Shown here: positions 1 to 11,165 of the stretch, one piece after another
Numbering within the stretch: the first letter of the stretch is position 1
Layout: the number at the start of each line of letters is the position of its first letter
NCBI RefSeq assembly: GCF_023101765.2
Contig: NC_064226.1
Location: 4,766,001-4,830,000 of the forward strand
Length of the DNA stretch: 64,000 nt
DNA from: Spodoptera frugiperda
Taxonomy: Eukaryota; Arthropoda; Insecta; Lepidoptera; Noctuidae
Reading direction: 5' to 3'
The notes under the pieces: generated by a model
Database searches by the model: none
What the model was told of the DNA's origin: nothing
Seen by the model: only the letters and a program-made list of their open reading frames with translations
Program-made: the position numbers and the translations under genes

Positions 1-317
1 CCATAGCTTTGCAACAAACATTGTTTGATTTCTTACAGTAATCAGTAAATGTGGTATATTTGTATATGGGCTGTTTTTCTCATGTTAGTTTTACCAAAGA
101 ATACTAGTTTTACGTATTAGATAAATATCTAAACGTATTAGATAAAAATCTATTGACAAAGACCGAAGACAGTAATAAAAATGTAGCAGCAATGTTTTAA
201 AATTAAATATTCCTTACTTTACTCTTTTTTACATACCTACCAATAAATAAGTCTGTTTTACGACCAGATTAACAAAATTATCTTTTACGTAGTAGCCAAG
301 TAAGTTTTGCTTTTCTA
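1..317. other. Nothing recognised
   Basis: AT-rich sequence with no repeat, exon or RNA gene that I can support. The short open frame on the minus strand here runs into the SINE that follows and is not gene-like. Confidence 0.6.
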
Positions 318-462
318 TATAAAAGTCAGAGCAAGAAGTCTCGGGTTCGATACCTGAATCAGGCAATGTGTTATTGGGAATTTTCGATATTTCCTTTCTC
401 TGTAATAGCAATAGCACGAAATCTACGTATAAACACACCAATAGACTCATCTCGGTTTCTGT
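318..462 (+). mobile_element. tRNA-derived SINE, family F (copy 1)
   Basis: A degenerate RNA polymerase III B-box (GGGTTCGATACC, near 343-354) is followed by a GGCAATGT-TATTGGGA-TTTTCGATATTT block and then the tag AGCACGAAATCT. This order is typical of a common lepidopteran tRNA-headed SINE. The tRNA head upstream of the B-box is eroded. Similar cores occur at 1201-1252 and 34969-35040. The family identity is from memory of lepidopteran repeats; the internal similarity is seen directly. Confidence 0.6.
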
Positions 463-548
463 TACAAGAGTAGTTCCATGCGAGAATATACCCTACTGCA
501 GGGTGCCCAGGAGCCTGTTACTCAACCACTGCGCCAACCACGCAGTCA
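463..548 (-). mobile_element. tRNA-derived SINE, family E (5' fragment)
   Basis: Read on the minus strand this begins GACTGCGTGGTTGGCGCAGT, an A-box-like head shared with the fuller copy at 9362-9582, and continues to the shared CGCATGGAAC block. It abuts the family F SINE tail to tail, so two SINEs in opposite orientation form a compound insertion. Confidence 0.6.
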
Positions 549-955
549 TTATGCATACAGTATAATATTAATTAATACTATGTAGCGTGCATTAACATAG
601 ACATACAGACTCACATTATGTAGCTATGCATATGTATTGAATTCCATCGACACGTGTACAATTGTACATAATGTACAACAATGGCGTGGCGCTAATTCGC
701 GGTTGAACTCACTGCCAAGAACATACTTCGATTTGGTAGAGTAGACGTAGCACGTGCTTTTTTAATTCACGATGGGGTAGGCAGAGGTGCACAGTTTAGT
801 ATAATCTAGATACTTTTTATCAGATACCTATGTTGTGCCTATGTGATTTTTGAGTCCCTTCAAATCTCAAGTCTTTGAGGGGAGACTATTTGCCACTGGG
901 TATAATCAAATTCTAAACTCCGTTCTCCGTACTCCGTATGCACTAGTGTTCATCT
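549..955. other. No gene; unique AT-rich sequence ending in a SINE target duplication
   Basis: No coding or RNA signal is visible. Positions 942-955 (ACTAGTGTTCATCT) are the left copy of the target-site duplication of the next SINE. Confidence 0.6.
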
Positions 956-1110
956 TTTTTTTGAGGGCGGGAAATCGTCCAATATCTTCTGCCGCCTTGG
1001 TACGAGGTCGGGAGGGAGAGTTAGACTCTTACTGACTAAAAATCACCCCGTTCCAGCGCCTGCTTTGAGCCGGAGCCCCGGTAACCTTTTACGTTGTCCG
1101 CAGCTCCGAA
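956..1110 (-). mobile_element. SINE family A, copy 1, with 14-bp target-site duplication
   Basis: The element is flanked by exact 14-bp direct repeats (ACTAGTGTTCATCT at 942-955 and 1111-1124). On the plus strand it starts with a T run, so its poly(A) tail is on the minus strand, which fixes its orientation. Shared blocks are CCGGGGCTCCGGCTC near the 5' end and GAGAAG(T)CATTGG near the 3' end. Other copies are at 2044-2088, 27221-27418, 27860-28035, 28999-29163, 32093-32300, 36255-36399 and 44829-44989. The tail and variable-length duplications indicate target-primed reverse transcription by a LINE partner. Confidence 0.85.
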
Positions 1111-1200
1111 ACTAGTGTTCATCTAGATCTAGAATCCAGAATTCTTCTTGCTCTGCAAGTGCTGCCTGGGTTAGTATTCGGTGCCTGGAATTTCGGACTA

Positions 1201-1252
1201 GATTTCTGGGTCGGGCAAAGAATAAAGTTATTGGTTTTTCGAAAAAGAAACA
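1201..1252 (+). mobile_element. SINE family F, core fragment (copy 2)
   Basis: The block CTGGGTCGGGCAAAG followed by TTATTGGTTTTTCGA matches the central core of the family F SINE at 318-462 and 34969-35040. Head and tail are missing or too decayed to place. Confidence 0.5.
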
Positions 1253-2043
1253 AATATCCATACTTGTTTTTACGTTTGGTATAGTAGTCTGTGTTATTGT
1301 TATTACGTATGGTACCTATTTTCTTACTTTATTTAATAGATTGATAAATAGGATATATTCCTATGTCCTCTATGTAAATCTCTAACCTAGTATATTTGAT
1401 GGTAAAATTATCGACATGCTTTATGAAAGAGTTATCGTTATCAGCTATTACTTCACTTCATAGTTAGATCGTAAGCCAATAAATAACTGGTACTTACCAG
1501 TTATTTATTGTTTACATAACATAAATACGCAATGTTTGCAAATATATACCACTATAACCGTTTACAATTTAATACATACCGAGAAATTTATGTTGTCTTT
1601 TTCTCGCGTCAAAAATACTTGCTATGAACTAGTACTTACGATGCCTAAAATAATGAGTACATAACTCCACCTTTTTTTAAGTCAGTAAAAAGGAAAAAAA
1701 TTAGATGTCGTTATTATAATATTCATCGAATTACGCATTTGACATGAGACATAATTTAATAATTAATTATATGTATTATTTATATTTTTTTTTACATTCT
1801 TTATCATGAAATTAGTCAAAGATATGTTTATAAGCACAGAACAGAGAAGAATAAGAAGTCCGTACGTTTCGCATCTTAGGTTATCTCGCCCCTGAATTGA
1901 GGATAAGTGCAAAAACAATCACGAATGAAAATTAACTAGACAAGACATTATCTTCACGCAAGAATTGTAGTAAGTATACACTAGTTTAGCAAATATGTTG
2001 TAGAAGTAGCCATGGTGTACCGTACCTATATTTACCTACCTAC
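1253..2043. other. Nothing recognised
   Basis: AT-rich, without repeats I recognise, exons or RNA genes. Confidence 0.6.
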
Positions 2044-2088
2044 CTTTTTTTGAGGGGGAAAATCATCCAATAACTTCTCCTGCCTTGT
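2044..2088 (-). mobile_element. SINE family A, copy 2, 5'-truncated
   Basis: The last ~45 bp of family A: T-run, TGAGGGGGAAAATCATCC and AACTTCTCCTGCC on the plus strand. Truncation at the element's 5' end is the usual outcome of incomplete reverse transcription. The flanks carry ACCTAC motifs on both sides but no convincing duplication. Confidence 0.7.
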
Positions 2089-3029
2089 ACCTACTAAAAC
2101 TTATACTACAACTTACTTACGTTATTTTGTAAGCAAAGTGCGTCACGATTTGTGCAAATGTCAAACGGTAGGTACAAGGTCAATGAACTTGTGTTTCAAT
2201 AAGTAGATAATTCAATGATGAGTATGTAGGTAAATAAGTTTTTTATGAAGACTATGATGAGCTTTTTTCATGATTCGCTTGCTTAATGAAGATGGATGGT
2301 GCAAAATGAACAATAAATGTTGTAAAAATATTGTGGTTATTGTTTTTGATATTTAGAAAATAGAATTAGGTACTTAATTTTAAAATTAAATAATTTTATG
2401 CTACTTAATTTGCATAAGTTAAACTAAGTACCAGTATTTCTCTTTTCTGTGGCAAATACTTTACTAGGTAAGATTTTAGTGTTTTTGATTAAAAATCTTT
2501 ATTTGTTTATTTTCAGCCATGGTCATCCAATTGCAGGGCAAAGGCCTTCTTACCCTTAATAAACTTAGATATGGGTAAAATTAAGTTAGGTTTTTTGGTA
2601 AGCAAAAATTATTTTAATTTTCTTGTGTACTGCGTGTGCCTCGTTGTTAGTACCTAGTACCTACCCACATAACAATAGAAAAGATGACTACTAAACTCAA
2701 TCTATTTATTATCTCTTCCGATTAATTATCACGATGTTACATTAATGAATGAAATGACGCAGAAATAAGTACGGCAGGTACTTACTAAGCAATTATAGTA
2801 AGCTTGAACAAGGTTCTTGTAATGGCAAGGCTGAGAGTTCTACTATAGTACTATAATAGGATTCTTAGAATCGTACTCCGGAACTGTTAAGTACTTATTA
2901 GGACGAACTAATCAATGATTGTAAAGAAGTCCGTGAAAATTATTGAATGACTTGTATTAGCAATTATTGTGCAAAATAAATAATATCGTCATCGTTTCCG
3001 AGGGCAATCTGCGGCGTATCTCTCATGTT
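2089..3029. other. No gene; AT-rich DNA with one possible LINE scrap
   Basis: A short stretch near 2512-2552 (CAATTGCAGGGCAAAGGCC) resembles the 3' regions of lepidopteran non-LTR elements but is too short to assign. Nothing else is supportable. Confidence 0.5.
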
Positions 3030-3306
3030 AGGGCTGCACCACCTATCATATTCATTGGTACACATAGCTTTGCACTCGTGGAAACGTACGGTACACATAG
3101 CCAAGCTATGTTTTTATATTGAAAGTTGCGTTCTATGGCTGCGTGCTAAAGATGCAGGCTTCCCTACTATCGATACATCGCATACTCGAGCTACGCATCT
3201 TCCTCGCACAGCCACATAGCTTAATATCAGTGGAAACGGTCACATTTTTACAGCTTAGCTATTACATCTTCGTAGCATAGAGCTACATGGCACATCTCTG
3301 GTGGAA
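3030..3306. repeat. Inverted-repeat (MITE-like) element, family G, copy 1
   Basis: Shares ATTCATTGGTAC, ATCTTCGTAGCATAG and a terminal CACATCTCTG-TGGAA with the reverse complement of 10968-11165. The right end is clear; the left end is eroded. No coding capacity. Confidence 0.5.
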
Positions 3307-3338
3307 AAGCACAAGTGTAGCCGTAGCATTAGCACCTA

Positions 3339-3374
3339 GAATTTTTAATCAGTTAGGAATTTTTAATCGGTTAG
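3339..3374. repeat. Two-unit tandem repeat, 18 bp
   Basis: GAATTTTTAATCAGTTAG is followed directly by the same 18 bases with one change. A small local duplication. Confidence 0.8.
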
Positions 3375-4764
3375 GATAATGTTATAAAAGAAAACGACAA
3401 ATTTCAAAAACATCTTATACAATAGTGTAGATTCTGTCATCAAGAAAAGGTACGTTGTCAGATGCTCAATTGTACGGGTCTTCGATAGAATGATTGTGTT
3501 ACGTTAATATGGCTTCTTTAATAATGATGGTGGGGTTGTACTTCGCATAGATAGGGTGGATTCTGAAACAATGTTTATGTCAGAAGCAATGAATAACAAA
3601 TACCACACGTGTTTGCATTTTCCTGCATTTTTATGGAATGCTTATTTACTAGCAGGCAAACAAGCAGACGGAGGCTCTTACTCATGCATGGCGATACTTG
3701 CGAAATGGATTTTATTGTACTTGTTTTGTATACTTACTTTAATAAAATATGGAAAGCGTGGGAACATAGAGATAGGTATTAGGTAATCTTTTAAAGAATT
3801 ATGAAATTAAAACAAATGTAAACTGAAAAAAAATGTGTCTCAGATGAGTACTTAGAAAATTCTAATGATTCTATTGTTTATAAACTTAAAGTCCTTTTCG
3901 GTTTCTCATTGTTATTTGTCTGAGTTTCTAAATTTTCTATCATTTAGACGAAACCGAAGATGCACTTGAGTCAATAAGTACCATAGTAATATCTTTTATT
4001 AGATCTATCAGGGTATCGAACGCGCTCTTTCGTCTCATCTTCGTTCATCGTTAGGTTAGGTTAGGTTAATACCACGTTACGCTCAAATGGTCACGTTTTA
4101 CAGATGTAGGTTAGACACAACAATCTTATGTACAAAGTGCAAATAGCCTAAAAATAACCCGTTATCGACATTGCACATTAATGTCAAGTCAAACAATATC
4201 GGTATTTAAAGTGAAAAACAACATTTGGATTTAACCAGAAAGTAATAGGTCTGTTTTGGAATCGTTAATCACGTTCTTATTTAAGTGTGATATCGCAAAT
4301 ACGAGTACCTAGTCCACAATTAACCGCTTCAAGTTATCTCAAATAACTAACTAAAACCGGTTTTTTCTAGTTCTTACAAATTATCGGTTACTATTTAATT
4401 TGTCATGTCATCGGGACGTTCTTTTTTCTGGTTAAAAGCGGTTTTTGCACGCTGTACTCTTTTCATTTTGTTTTTTTAAATTTCTTATTTTGTGCGATGA
4501 GCTCATTACTGTTGATCGGACTTTGAGATGAGTTGAAAGTATACATAACCTTGTGTAATGTAGAGGTAATGACAATTTTTAGGTAAACAGACTACTTGAT
4601 AGCGCTTTGCTTCAATTCCCATAGCACAAACAACTATCTCAAATCTGCATTGACGCGCATTTATGCACAAAATATAATACTTTAGGTGTACGAGTAGTTG
4701 GTTAAGTTTTGTCAAAACAAGTGGGATGAAAAGAATTCTATCACACAATTAAGCTCATTAAGTC
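3375..4764. other. No gene recognised; contains the TTAGG tract
   Basis: Unique AT-rich sequence. The only distinctive element is the telomere-like tract at 4051-4068, listed separately. Confidence 0.6.
4051..4068 (+). repeat. Interstitial (TTAGG)3 tract
   Basis: Three and a half consecutive TTAGG units, the canonical telomere repeat of most insects including Lepidoptera. The tract is too short to say more than that it may be a repaired break, a trace of telomere-type DNA, or chance. Confidence 0.6.
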
Positions 4765-4866
4765 TATTATATCAAATTTCATCAAAGTCAGTTCAGTAGT
4801 TTCAGCGTGACAAAAATCCAAACATACAAATAAACAAACTTTCACATTTATAATATTAGTGTGATG
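4765..4866 (-). mobile_element. Helitron-like/Lep1-like repeat, family D, 5' part (copy 1)
   Basis: On the minus strand it reads CACTAATATTATAAATGTG, then AAAGTTTGTTT, then CACGCTGAAACTACTGAAC and GATGAAATTTG, matching the copy at 28544-28726 block by block. The 3' part is missing. Assignment to non-autonomous Helitrons is from memory of lepidopteran repeats. Confidence 0.55.
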
Positions 4867-5254
4867 TGATGTTAAACACTTCATACACGTGTTGTTGTAG
4901 AAATAGATATCATTAATTGTGGAATTGACGAAAAAAGGCAATAATATTTACGTCACTGTATTTGCATAGATTTTAACTGTTCGTGAAAAAGTCAATAGAT
5001 ACACAGAGATGAGCACTTATCCACTACTTACATAGAAAATGCGTCACAATCCCATCACGAAGTGGTCATCGCTTATTATGGTGATTTTTATAACTGCGTT
5101 GTTCTAAACATTGGTGCTCCTGTACGAGGGTGACCTCTCTTCGGTCATATATACATGGATATCATGGTGGAATTTCGACTCATCAAAATATGGATTGATT
5201 ATGATTATGGAGATTGCACATGGTTTTAGTTTAGTTTAGATTTATTAGTCAAAG
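4867..5254. other. Nothing recognised
   Basis: Unique sequence without supportable features. Confidence 0.55.
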
Positions 5255-5404
5255 ATTACCTGATGGTAAAATATTATACACTGTAGATGCTGGTTATCAT
5301 CGCGGTAATCGGAGGCCTAATTACCCCTCTTCCTAATCTTCCGAATCCCCGATTTCCTAACAACCCTAAAATCCCTAGCCTCTGGTGTTTCGGCGATTGC
5401 TCAA
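5255..5404 (-). repeat. Interspersed repeat family B, copy 1 (rearranged)
   Basis: Contains GGTAATCGGAGGCCTAATTA, CCGAATCCCCGATTT and CTCTGGTGTTTCGGCGATTG, the same ordered blocks as in the family B copies at 10100-10282 and 23318-23573 (reverse complement). Part of the central region is lost. Confidence 0.65.
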
Positions 5405-5474
5405 ATATGCTAAAACTTCTTCCGTGTGAGAAGAGGCCTTTGGCCAGCATATGGCCATTAGATGATGATGATGT
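5405..5474 (+). mobile_element. Non-LTR retrotransposon (LINE) 3' end
   Basis: GTGTGAGAAGAGGCCTTTGG, a CCAGCA block and a terminal GATGATGATGAT run form the 3' terminus typical of a widespread lepidopteran LINE group that ends in short (GAT)n tails instead of poly(A). No coding region is attached. Confidence 0.6.
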
Positions 5475-5957
5475 TATGTGAGTGTTCTAATGTTCTTAAT
5501 AACACTAACTTAACTGGTTATTTTCAGACTTCCCTCGAATCTTCTGAAGGTCGTAAAATATTTTGCAATATACGTTGTGTTATCTTAGCACGCAAGCCTG
5601 GGGGCTCGTCACAAGCATCAGAGGTCAATCTTTCTACGAGGTTAAGCTACCGTTGTCACGGTCACCAGACGGATGGGTAACGTGATTGCGTGGCCTTTGG
5701 CGGATATGCGACGTAAATACGTAAAAAATCTTTAAAAATTAATGTAGTGTAAATATCCTACCTAGCTGCTGTTTTAACCATCGTCTCTTTTGTTCTTGTA
5801 AACATACATGTCGATGGAATGGATTAAATGTTCATCAAAATCCGTCTAGACACTCGTTATGTGTAATATTATGTCGAAATGACTAAATAGTCTCCAAAGT
5901 AAGAACCAACGGATAACACTTAATTTTATTACAACTTTCGATACTAAATTAATTTTT
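5475..5957. other. Nothing recognised
   Basis: No coding or repeat signal that I can support. Confidence 0.5.
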
Positions 5958-6100
5958 ATGTTATCGGCTTACTCACGTAACTATTTGACAACAGTCGCCG
6001 CCTCGTGTGATCATGGGTCGCGGAATGCTGCTCATGAATATGAGCCTCTAGCATGGCTTGAAACTAGTCGAGTTCCTCGTAAAATAGTTACGTGGATAAT
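5958..6100. mobile_element. MITE family H, near-complete copy
   Basis: The left terminus ATGTTATCGGCTTACTCACG has an inverted counterpart at the right end (CACGTAACTATTTTAC on the opposite strand), where about 11 bp of the repeat are deleted. The interior GAGCCTCTAGCATGGCTTGA-AACTAGTCGAGTTCCTCG recurs inverted at 63494-63580, where the missing terminus is intact. No open frame; a non-autonomous DNA element. Confidence 0.65.
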
Positions 6101-8393
6101 ACTTAATTAACGAATTATCAAGAAACGCGGAGAAGTCGAAACTATGTTAATCAAGAACTCTCTTGTGTAGTAGATAGATACCTTGCCGCTAAAAATTCTC
6201 TGTCAAACACTCCAACGTTCTCAATTCAAATCACAGACTATAAAATTGTTTTTTTTTTTACATTTAACGGGTCGATGTTTGGCCGTCTTATAATTCACAG
6301 ACTATAATATTGTTTATGGTTAATCAACTCGACATTTCTATATGAACAACAATGCTGCCATTCTGCCAAGGAGGTTTTTATATCTTACCCTTGACCCTTA
6401 CGTACCTGTATAATAAAGAAAAATTTAAATTTGACTGTCATCAATACTTATCTAAGTGTAAATAAACAAAAAAGTAAGAAGTATGTACTTACTTATTACT
6501 ATAATAGGCTCGCAAACAATGTTAAATGTGAAAATTATCCTTGAAAATAACATGCGTACGTAATTAATACGCGTAAGTTCATAAGCAAACGTTTACAAAT
6601 TAATTATTCGCATCACGATTCACGGTCACCATCGACTTGATAACTTTGATAATTATGTAGGGTACTTATGTTACTGCCTACCTATCTACATATCCAAGCG
6701 AAGTGAAACCTTAAAATAAAATAATTCAAATACACGATAGAATAAAATAACAATGAAGTCAGTAGGTACTAAACTTAAAACAACAGTTTATTTTTGTAAT
6801 ATTGAAATTATTTTATTTAAGTACATAATACAAATGTTACTATGTTTTGATACACCATACTCCAGACTACAAAGAAAAAAATATTATTATCTATTAAAAA
6901 CTCCTCTCCTGCATTTCATTTTTGATTTTATTATAAGACCTAGCCTGCCATCTATCTTACAAATTAATTTTATAAATCTTTAAATTTACAGCACGTCCTG
7001 TCATCTACCGAAAAAAAACATGAACCACCTAGGCCTATTCAAACCCATCCATGTAAAACATCACATGGCTCTAGTAGTTCATTCATTGTCTACCAGTTAC
7101 ACGACTTCAAGCATAGATGGCAGTACTTTGCCAATTTGTTTACAACTTTAGTTTCTAGATGTCGCTACAAGTAGCAAGTCAAGATTTAGTTCAGAATTGT
7201 TTAATTATACTTTTTATTGCCTTTTTCAAAATTAATTCTCTAGTCTATTATTATTTTTTATTTCTATATTGTTTCTAACTTAATTTACTTATTGTGTCAA
7301 TTTAATTGTTTAAATACCTATGTCCTGTATCGTTTATGTTTTTAGTTACCTATCTTTTGCCGTTTACACACACACTGTCGTCGGTAAAGACAACTAAGCT
7401 AATATTAAGTACTTGACTGTGGTGGGTCACATGTCGTTGATCATAGAATAATAATTATGTATAGAAAATTGCATAATAAGCCATTATAAATGTAATTACA
7501 CACTTATTATGAGTTACGATGCGTTACTGTCATAGAGCTTAATTAGGTAATTATTTTTAGTAGGTACACTTAAATGATGCTTTTATTTAGTTTTAGTTTT
7601 CTATCGATATGCCTCTCTCATCCTTGCGTCTATCGCTCGACAACCTTAGTTCCCCGAGTTGTGTAATCTAGCTAATTCTAAGCCCTGTGTTTGTATATTA
7701 AGTACCTAAGTACCTATACTTACTCTTAATTAAATATTCGATTGACCGAACTGACCTATGTTACCCTATTCCTCTTTCAGCGAAATACTTTGTTCCTAGG
7801 AGTCCTAAATAGAGTTTCGTTCCTAGAGGGAAATCCTTGATTTTTTTTTATGATATGGGAGCAACCGAACCTACACGTTCATGTTTGCTTTACAAGATTT
7901 GGCTTTAGTCTGAGGTGAGTAAGAGGTATATTTATGATAATAATTATTTATTCTTAAGTTAGTATTATACTCTCATATGCGTTGCAAGCGGTAGGCAAAT
8001 CGTCATCCCTGCTTGCTAAATAAGGAGCAGCCAATAAGTCTGCGCGCACTACTTATAGACGGCAGATGTGTAGGTCAAGATCAAAGTTACTATATTTTTT
8101 ATAAACAAAATAAAATCATCACATCGATATTCCACTCGCCCCCTTCCTGGCCTTAATGATAATTACGGCCACTAAGTAAATACGAATAACACTTGATACA
8201 AATTCCGTGGTCAAAGTTGACTGTCGCCATTGAGAGCGCACTCTGCAGCTTGTGGTCGCTAATCAAATTAAGCTTGCGGTACTATCGGGCCAGTTGTATG
8301 GAGGAGGCTTTGTAGGCTTTGTACTAAGTATTAATTTTCCGTTTGCGAAAGATTATTTCCATATTTTTATTGGTGAAAAAATTTTAAGATTGG
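6101..8393. other. No gene; AT-rich
   Basis: No repeat family seen elsewhere in the window falls here. The phrase TGAGGTGAGT near 7911 looks like a splice donor, but the open frame before it is only about 22 codons and has no acceptor, so no exon is called. Confidence 0.5.
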
Positions 8394-8447
8394 TAGTTTT
8401 GAGTTTGAAGCCTATACTACTAGTTTTGAGTTTGAAACCTATACTAT
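8394..8447. repeat. Two-unit tandem repeat, 27 bp
   Basis: Two directly adjacent 27-bp units beginning TAGTTTTGAGTTTGAA differ at two positions. Confidence 0.85.
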
Positions 8448-9361
8448 ACTATAGGGTGACTGGTAATTATAGTGAACGATATTTAAACACGTGATTGTAC
8501 TCATGATTAGAAACAACTTTCCCAAATAAACTTTTTTTGGATACTTATTAGTTTTATTTTATTTCACTAATTACCGGTATAATGCAATGAGACTAAACAA
8601 ACAACCAATCCTCTTTTTATTTCTAGTTTCTTCTTAAGAATTTAACTTAACTAATATGTCATTATAACTGTGTTCAATTCAGGGATCCACTTACCTCTTG
8701 TTACTTATCTCTTGATTTAGAGTAGATTACATAGATTTCTAGAGCATCTTAACGAAAATATAAACTAAATAATAAATGAAAAAAATATGAGTACAATTTT
8801 TTTCCACTCTTGTAGTTAGCAGCCAAAAAATTCATTTAATAAATAATTATACCAAAGCCCACTCCACAGTGCCGTACCCACTGGATATGCAAGCGATTTC
8901 AGTGGTGCGGGATATGAACGAGTGTGTAAACAAAAGTGGACACTCGCTTTGATTCCACGAGAGGTCGCCATACAAAAATTATTACGTGTTTTACCTTAAT
9001 TACTGTGCTTTTAGCCTTTTATACAAACGTTCATAATACTCGTACTATCAATGTCTCTCTGTATTGGATATTCCTTTCACATTTTAGTACTTAGTAAATT
9101 AAATAGGATTTTTCTGGCTTTGTCTTTTCCTTAGGAAATAGATTGGTGTCGCCACTGAGTTCACTGTTAAGATGATTATTGGCTGAAGAAATGTGAGATT
9201 AAAATACCTAATTATATTAGAAACTAGCTGATGCCTGCGGCTAATTGCGGATTACGGACTTTGTGGACAGACAACAGTTGTAAAAAGTATTCTTTTGGTG
9301 TATGTGTATTCACAAGTATGTGGTAAAAAGAGGTTATTTCAATATTAGAAACATACATTCC
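8448..9361. other. No gene; possible family D tail fragment
   Basis: Near 9224-9250 the sequence AACTAGCTGATGCCTGCGGC resembles, in reverse complement, the CTAGTT-ending terminus of family D. Nothing else is supportable. Confidence 0.45.
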
Positions 9362-9582
9362 AATGACTGCACGGTTGGCGCGGTGGCTGGGCAACTGGCT
9401 GCCGTGCAACGTGTCGCGGGTTCGATTCCCGCATGGAACAACTCTTTGTGTGATCCACAGATTGTTGTTTCGAGTCTGGGTGTCATGTGCACGTGAAATT
9501 GTATGTTTGTAAACGCACCCACGACACAGGAGAAAATCCTAATGTGGGCCAACGATTTAAAAAACAAAAAAAAAAATTGCTA
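9362..9582 (+). mobile_element. tRNA-derived SINE, family E, near full-length
   Basis: The tRNA-like head carries an A-box (TGGCGCGGTGG) and a perfect B-box (GGTTCGATTCC) at normal spacing. It is followed by a non-tRNA body (TTGTTTCGAGTCTGGGTGTC, CACCCACGACACAGGAG) and an A-rich tail at about 9560-9580. It resembles SINEs described from Helicoverpa and related noctuids. RNA polymerase III would read it from left to right. Truncated relatives are at 463-548 and 17502-17578. Confidence 0.8.
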
Positions 9583-10099
9583 CTTTAGAAGGTTGACTGC
9601 TACATTGTACCTATTTATTCGACCAGTCTGCAACCCTGTATACCAGCTAGAAGCCTTGACATCACGCATTAGTTACCAAATTAAGTTGTTTAACAAGCAT
9701 TTATTATTGTAAATCTACAATATAGTTAAGCCTAGACATAACGAACCTAATTCTACTTAAACCATACCTTTGAATTACATAGAAGAGAGAAGAAAACAGT
9801 AATAATTTATTAATTTACTTGTTCAGAATGTGCGCAACATAAGCTATTATAAACTATAAAGCGCAGGTGTTCCACTAAGTCTGTACTAAGACGTAAGTAA
9901 GGCTTTAGTTTAGCTATTACATAAGTACCTAGATAGCTCGCTTATATACAAAATCAGACCTAAATACTCTAAGCACTGAAGACAAAGAGAAATGCTTACA
10001 AGGCTGGATCATTTTCTTAAGAAATTATAAAACTTTATTATTAACAAAGATGTATCTTTGTTGTAGGGATAGGTGTAGCGTGTCTGTTGAAGAAAATAT
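9583..10099. other. Nothing recognised
   Basis: Unique AT-rich sequence. Confidence 0.55.
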
Positions 10100-10282
10100 G
10101 GTCCGCGAAATCAACCTCTCTTTCCAATCCATGATTCCCCAACAATCCTTAAATTCATAACCCCCAAAAAGTCGGCGATGCACTTGTAACGCTTCTGGTG
10201 TTTCGGATGTCCATGGGTGGCGGCGATTGCTAACCATAAAGTGATCCGTCTGTTCGTTTACCGGCTTACCTATAACATAAAA
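10100..10282 (-). repeat. Interspersed repeat family B, copy 2
   Basis: Ordered blocks TTCCCCAACAATCC, CACTTGTAACGCTTCTGGTG, CCATGGGTGGCGGCGATTGC, GTGATCCGTCTG and TTTACCGGCTTA match other family B copies. It ends in an A-rich stretch, suggesting retroposition in this orientation. Confidence 0.75.
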
Positions 10283-10967
10283 AATAGCTTCAGTAAGTAT
10301 CTAAGTAGAACTACAAGAAGAAAACTCAAACAACCACTAAAATAACTTAAACTGCCCACTCCTTTACCAAAATCAATCATTAACCAACACATTTTCTTCA
10401 CAAATCATTCAACAACATTGAAAAATCGAGCCACCATTTGTACCAATAAGTACACAAATTACAATAATACGGCAACGGCAAACAATTCGTTGAAGAATTA
10501 GAACAAACCCACGCGCAAACATGAGTCAAAGCCTGACCTATACAAGTACAGAACTCCTAAATAAACCAGCCTATTAATTTGAGATAGGAACGTTTTATAT
10601 CTCAACGTTATCTTTAGAATAAAAGGGAATAATAATAGAGTAAATTAATTATTCCACCCACCAGCGTCCGTAATATCGGAGCTCTAAAGACGGGCTCTAA
10701 ATTTCCTAAACCCAGCTAAAATGAAATCGTTCTCAAGAAAAAGGGGTTTGTTTTAATGCCCATCACAAAATAAATGCTGGGAGACAATAATGTGGGATTC
10801 GAAGCGAGATATAAATTCCGAATAAAAATACACTTCGCTATGGTGCGCGGGTAATAGTGATGTGCTTGGGTTTTACTGTCGATTTCTTTTTGTTTTGTAA
10901 AATAGAACTAAATATGATTAGTGTTATGTTTTAGATGTAGTTTTATGTTTTCGTGTGAGGTCTGCTG
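10283..10967. other. Nothing recognised
   Basis: AT-rich DNA with no exon-like or repeat signal. Confidence 0.55.
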
Positions 10968-11165
10968 TTCCATCAGCGATGTGCTACGTAGCTATGCTAC
11001 GAAGAATGAAGATGCTACCACACATCCATAGCACGCATCTTTCCGCTTTTCAGCTTTAATGAGTCCGTTTTTACCAGTGCTAAGCTATGTATGCGTACCA
11101 ATGAATACGACTGGTGGAAGCCAAACACATCCACAGCAACGTAGCACAGCACATCTCTGTTGGAA
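10968..11165. repeat. Inverted-repeat (MITE-like) element, family G, copy 2
   Basis: The ends are inverted repeats of the form TTCCA(T/A)CAG(C/A)GATGTGCT with a nearby GCTACGT, and the interior is non-coding. The CAG..GATG core suggests a hAT-type terminus, but I find no 8-bp target duplication, so the superfamily is open. Shares internal blocks with 3030-3306. Confidence 0.55.

Noticed and set aside
8680..8720. Minus-strand donor-like CAAGAG|GTAAGTGG
   Set aside because: The sequence before it on that strand is closed by stops within about ten codons in every frame and has no acceptor.
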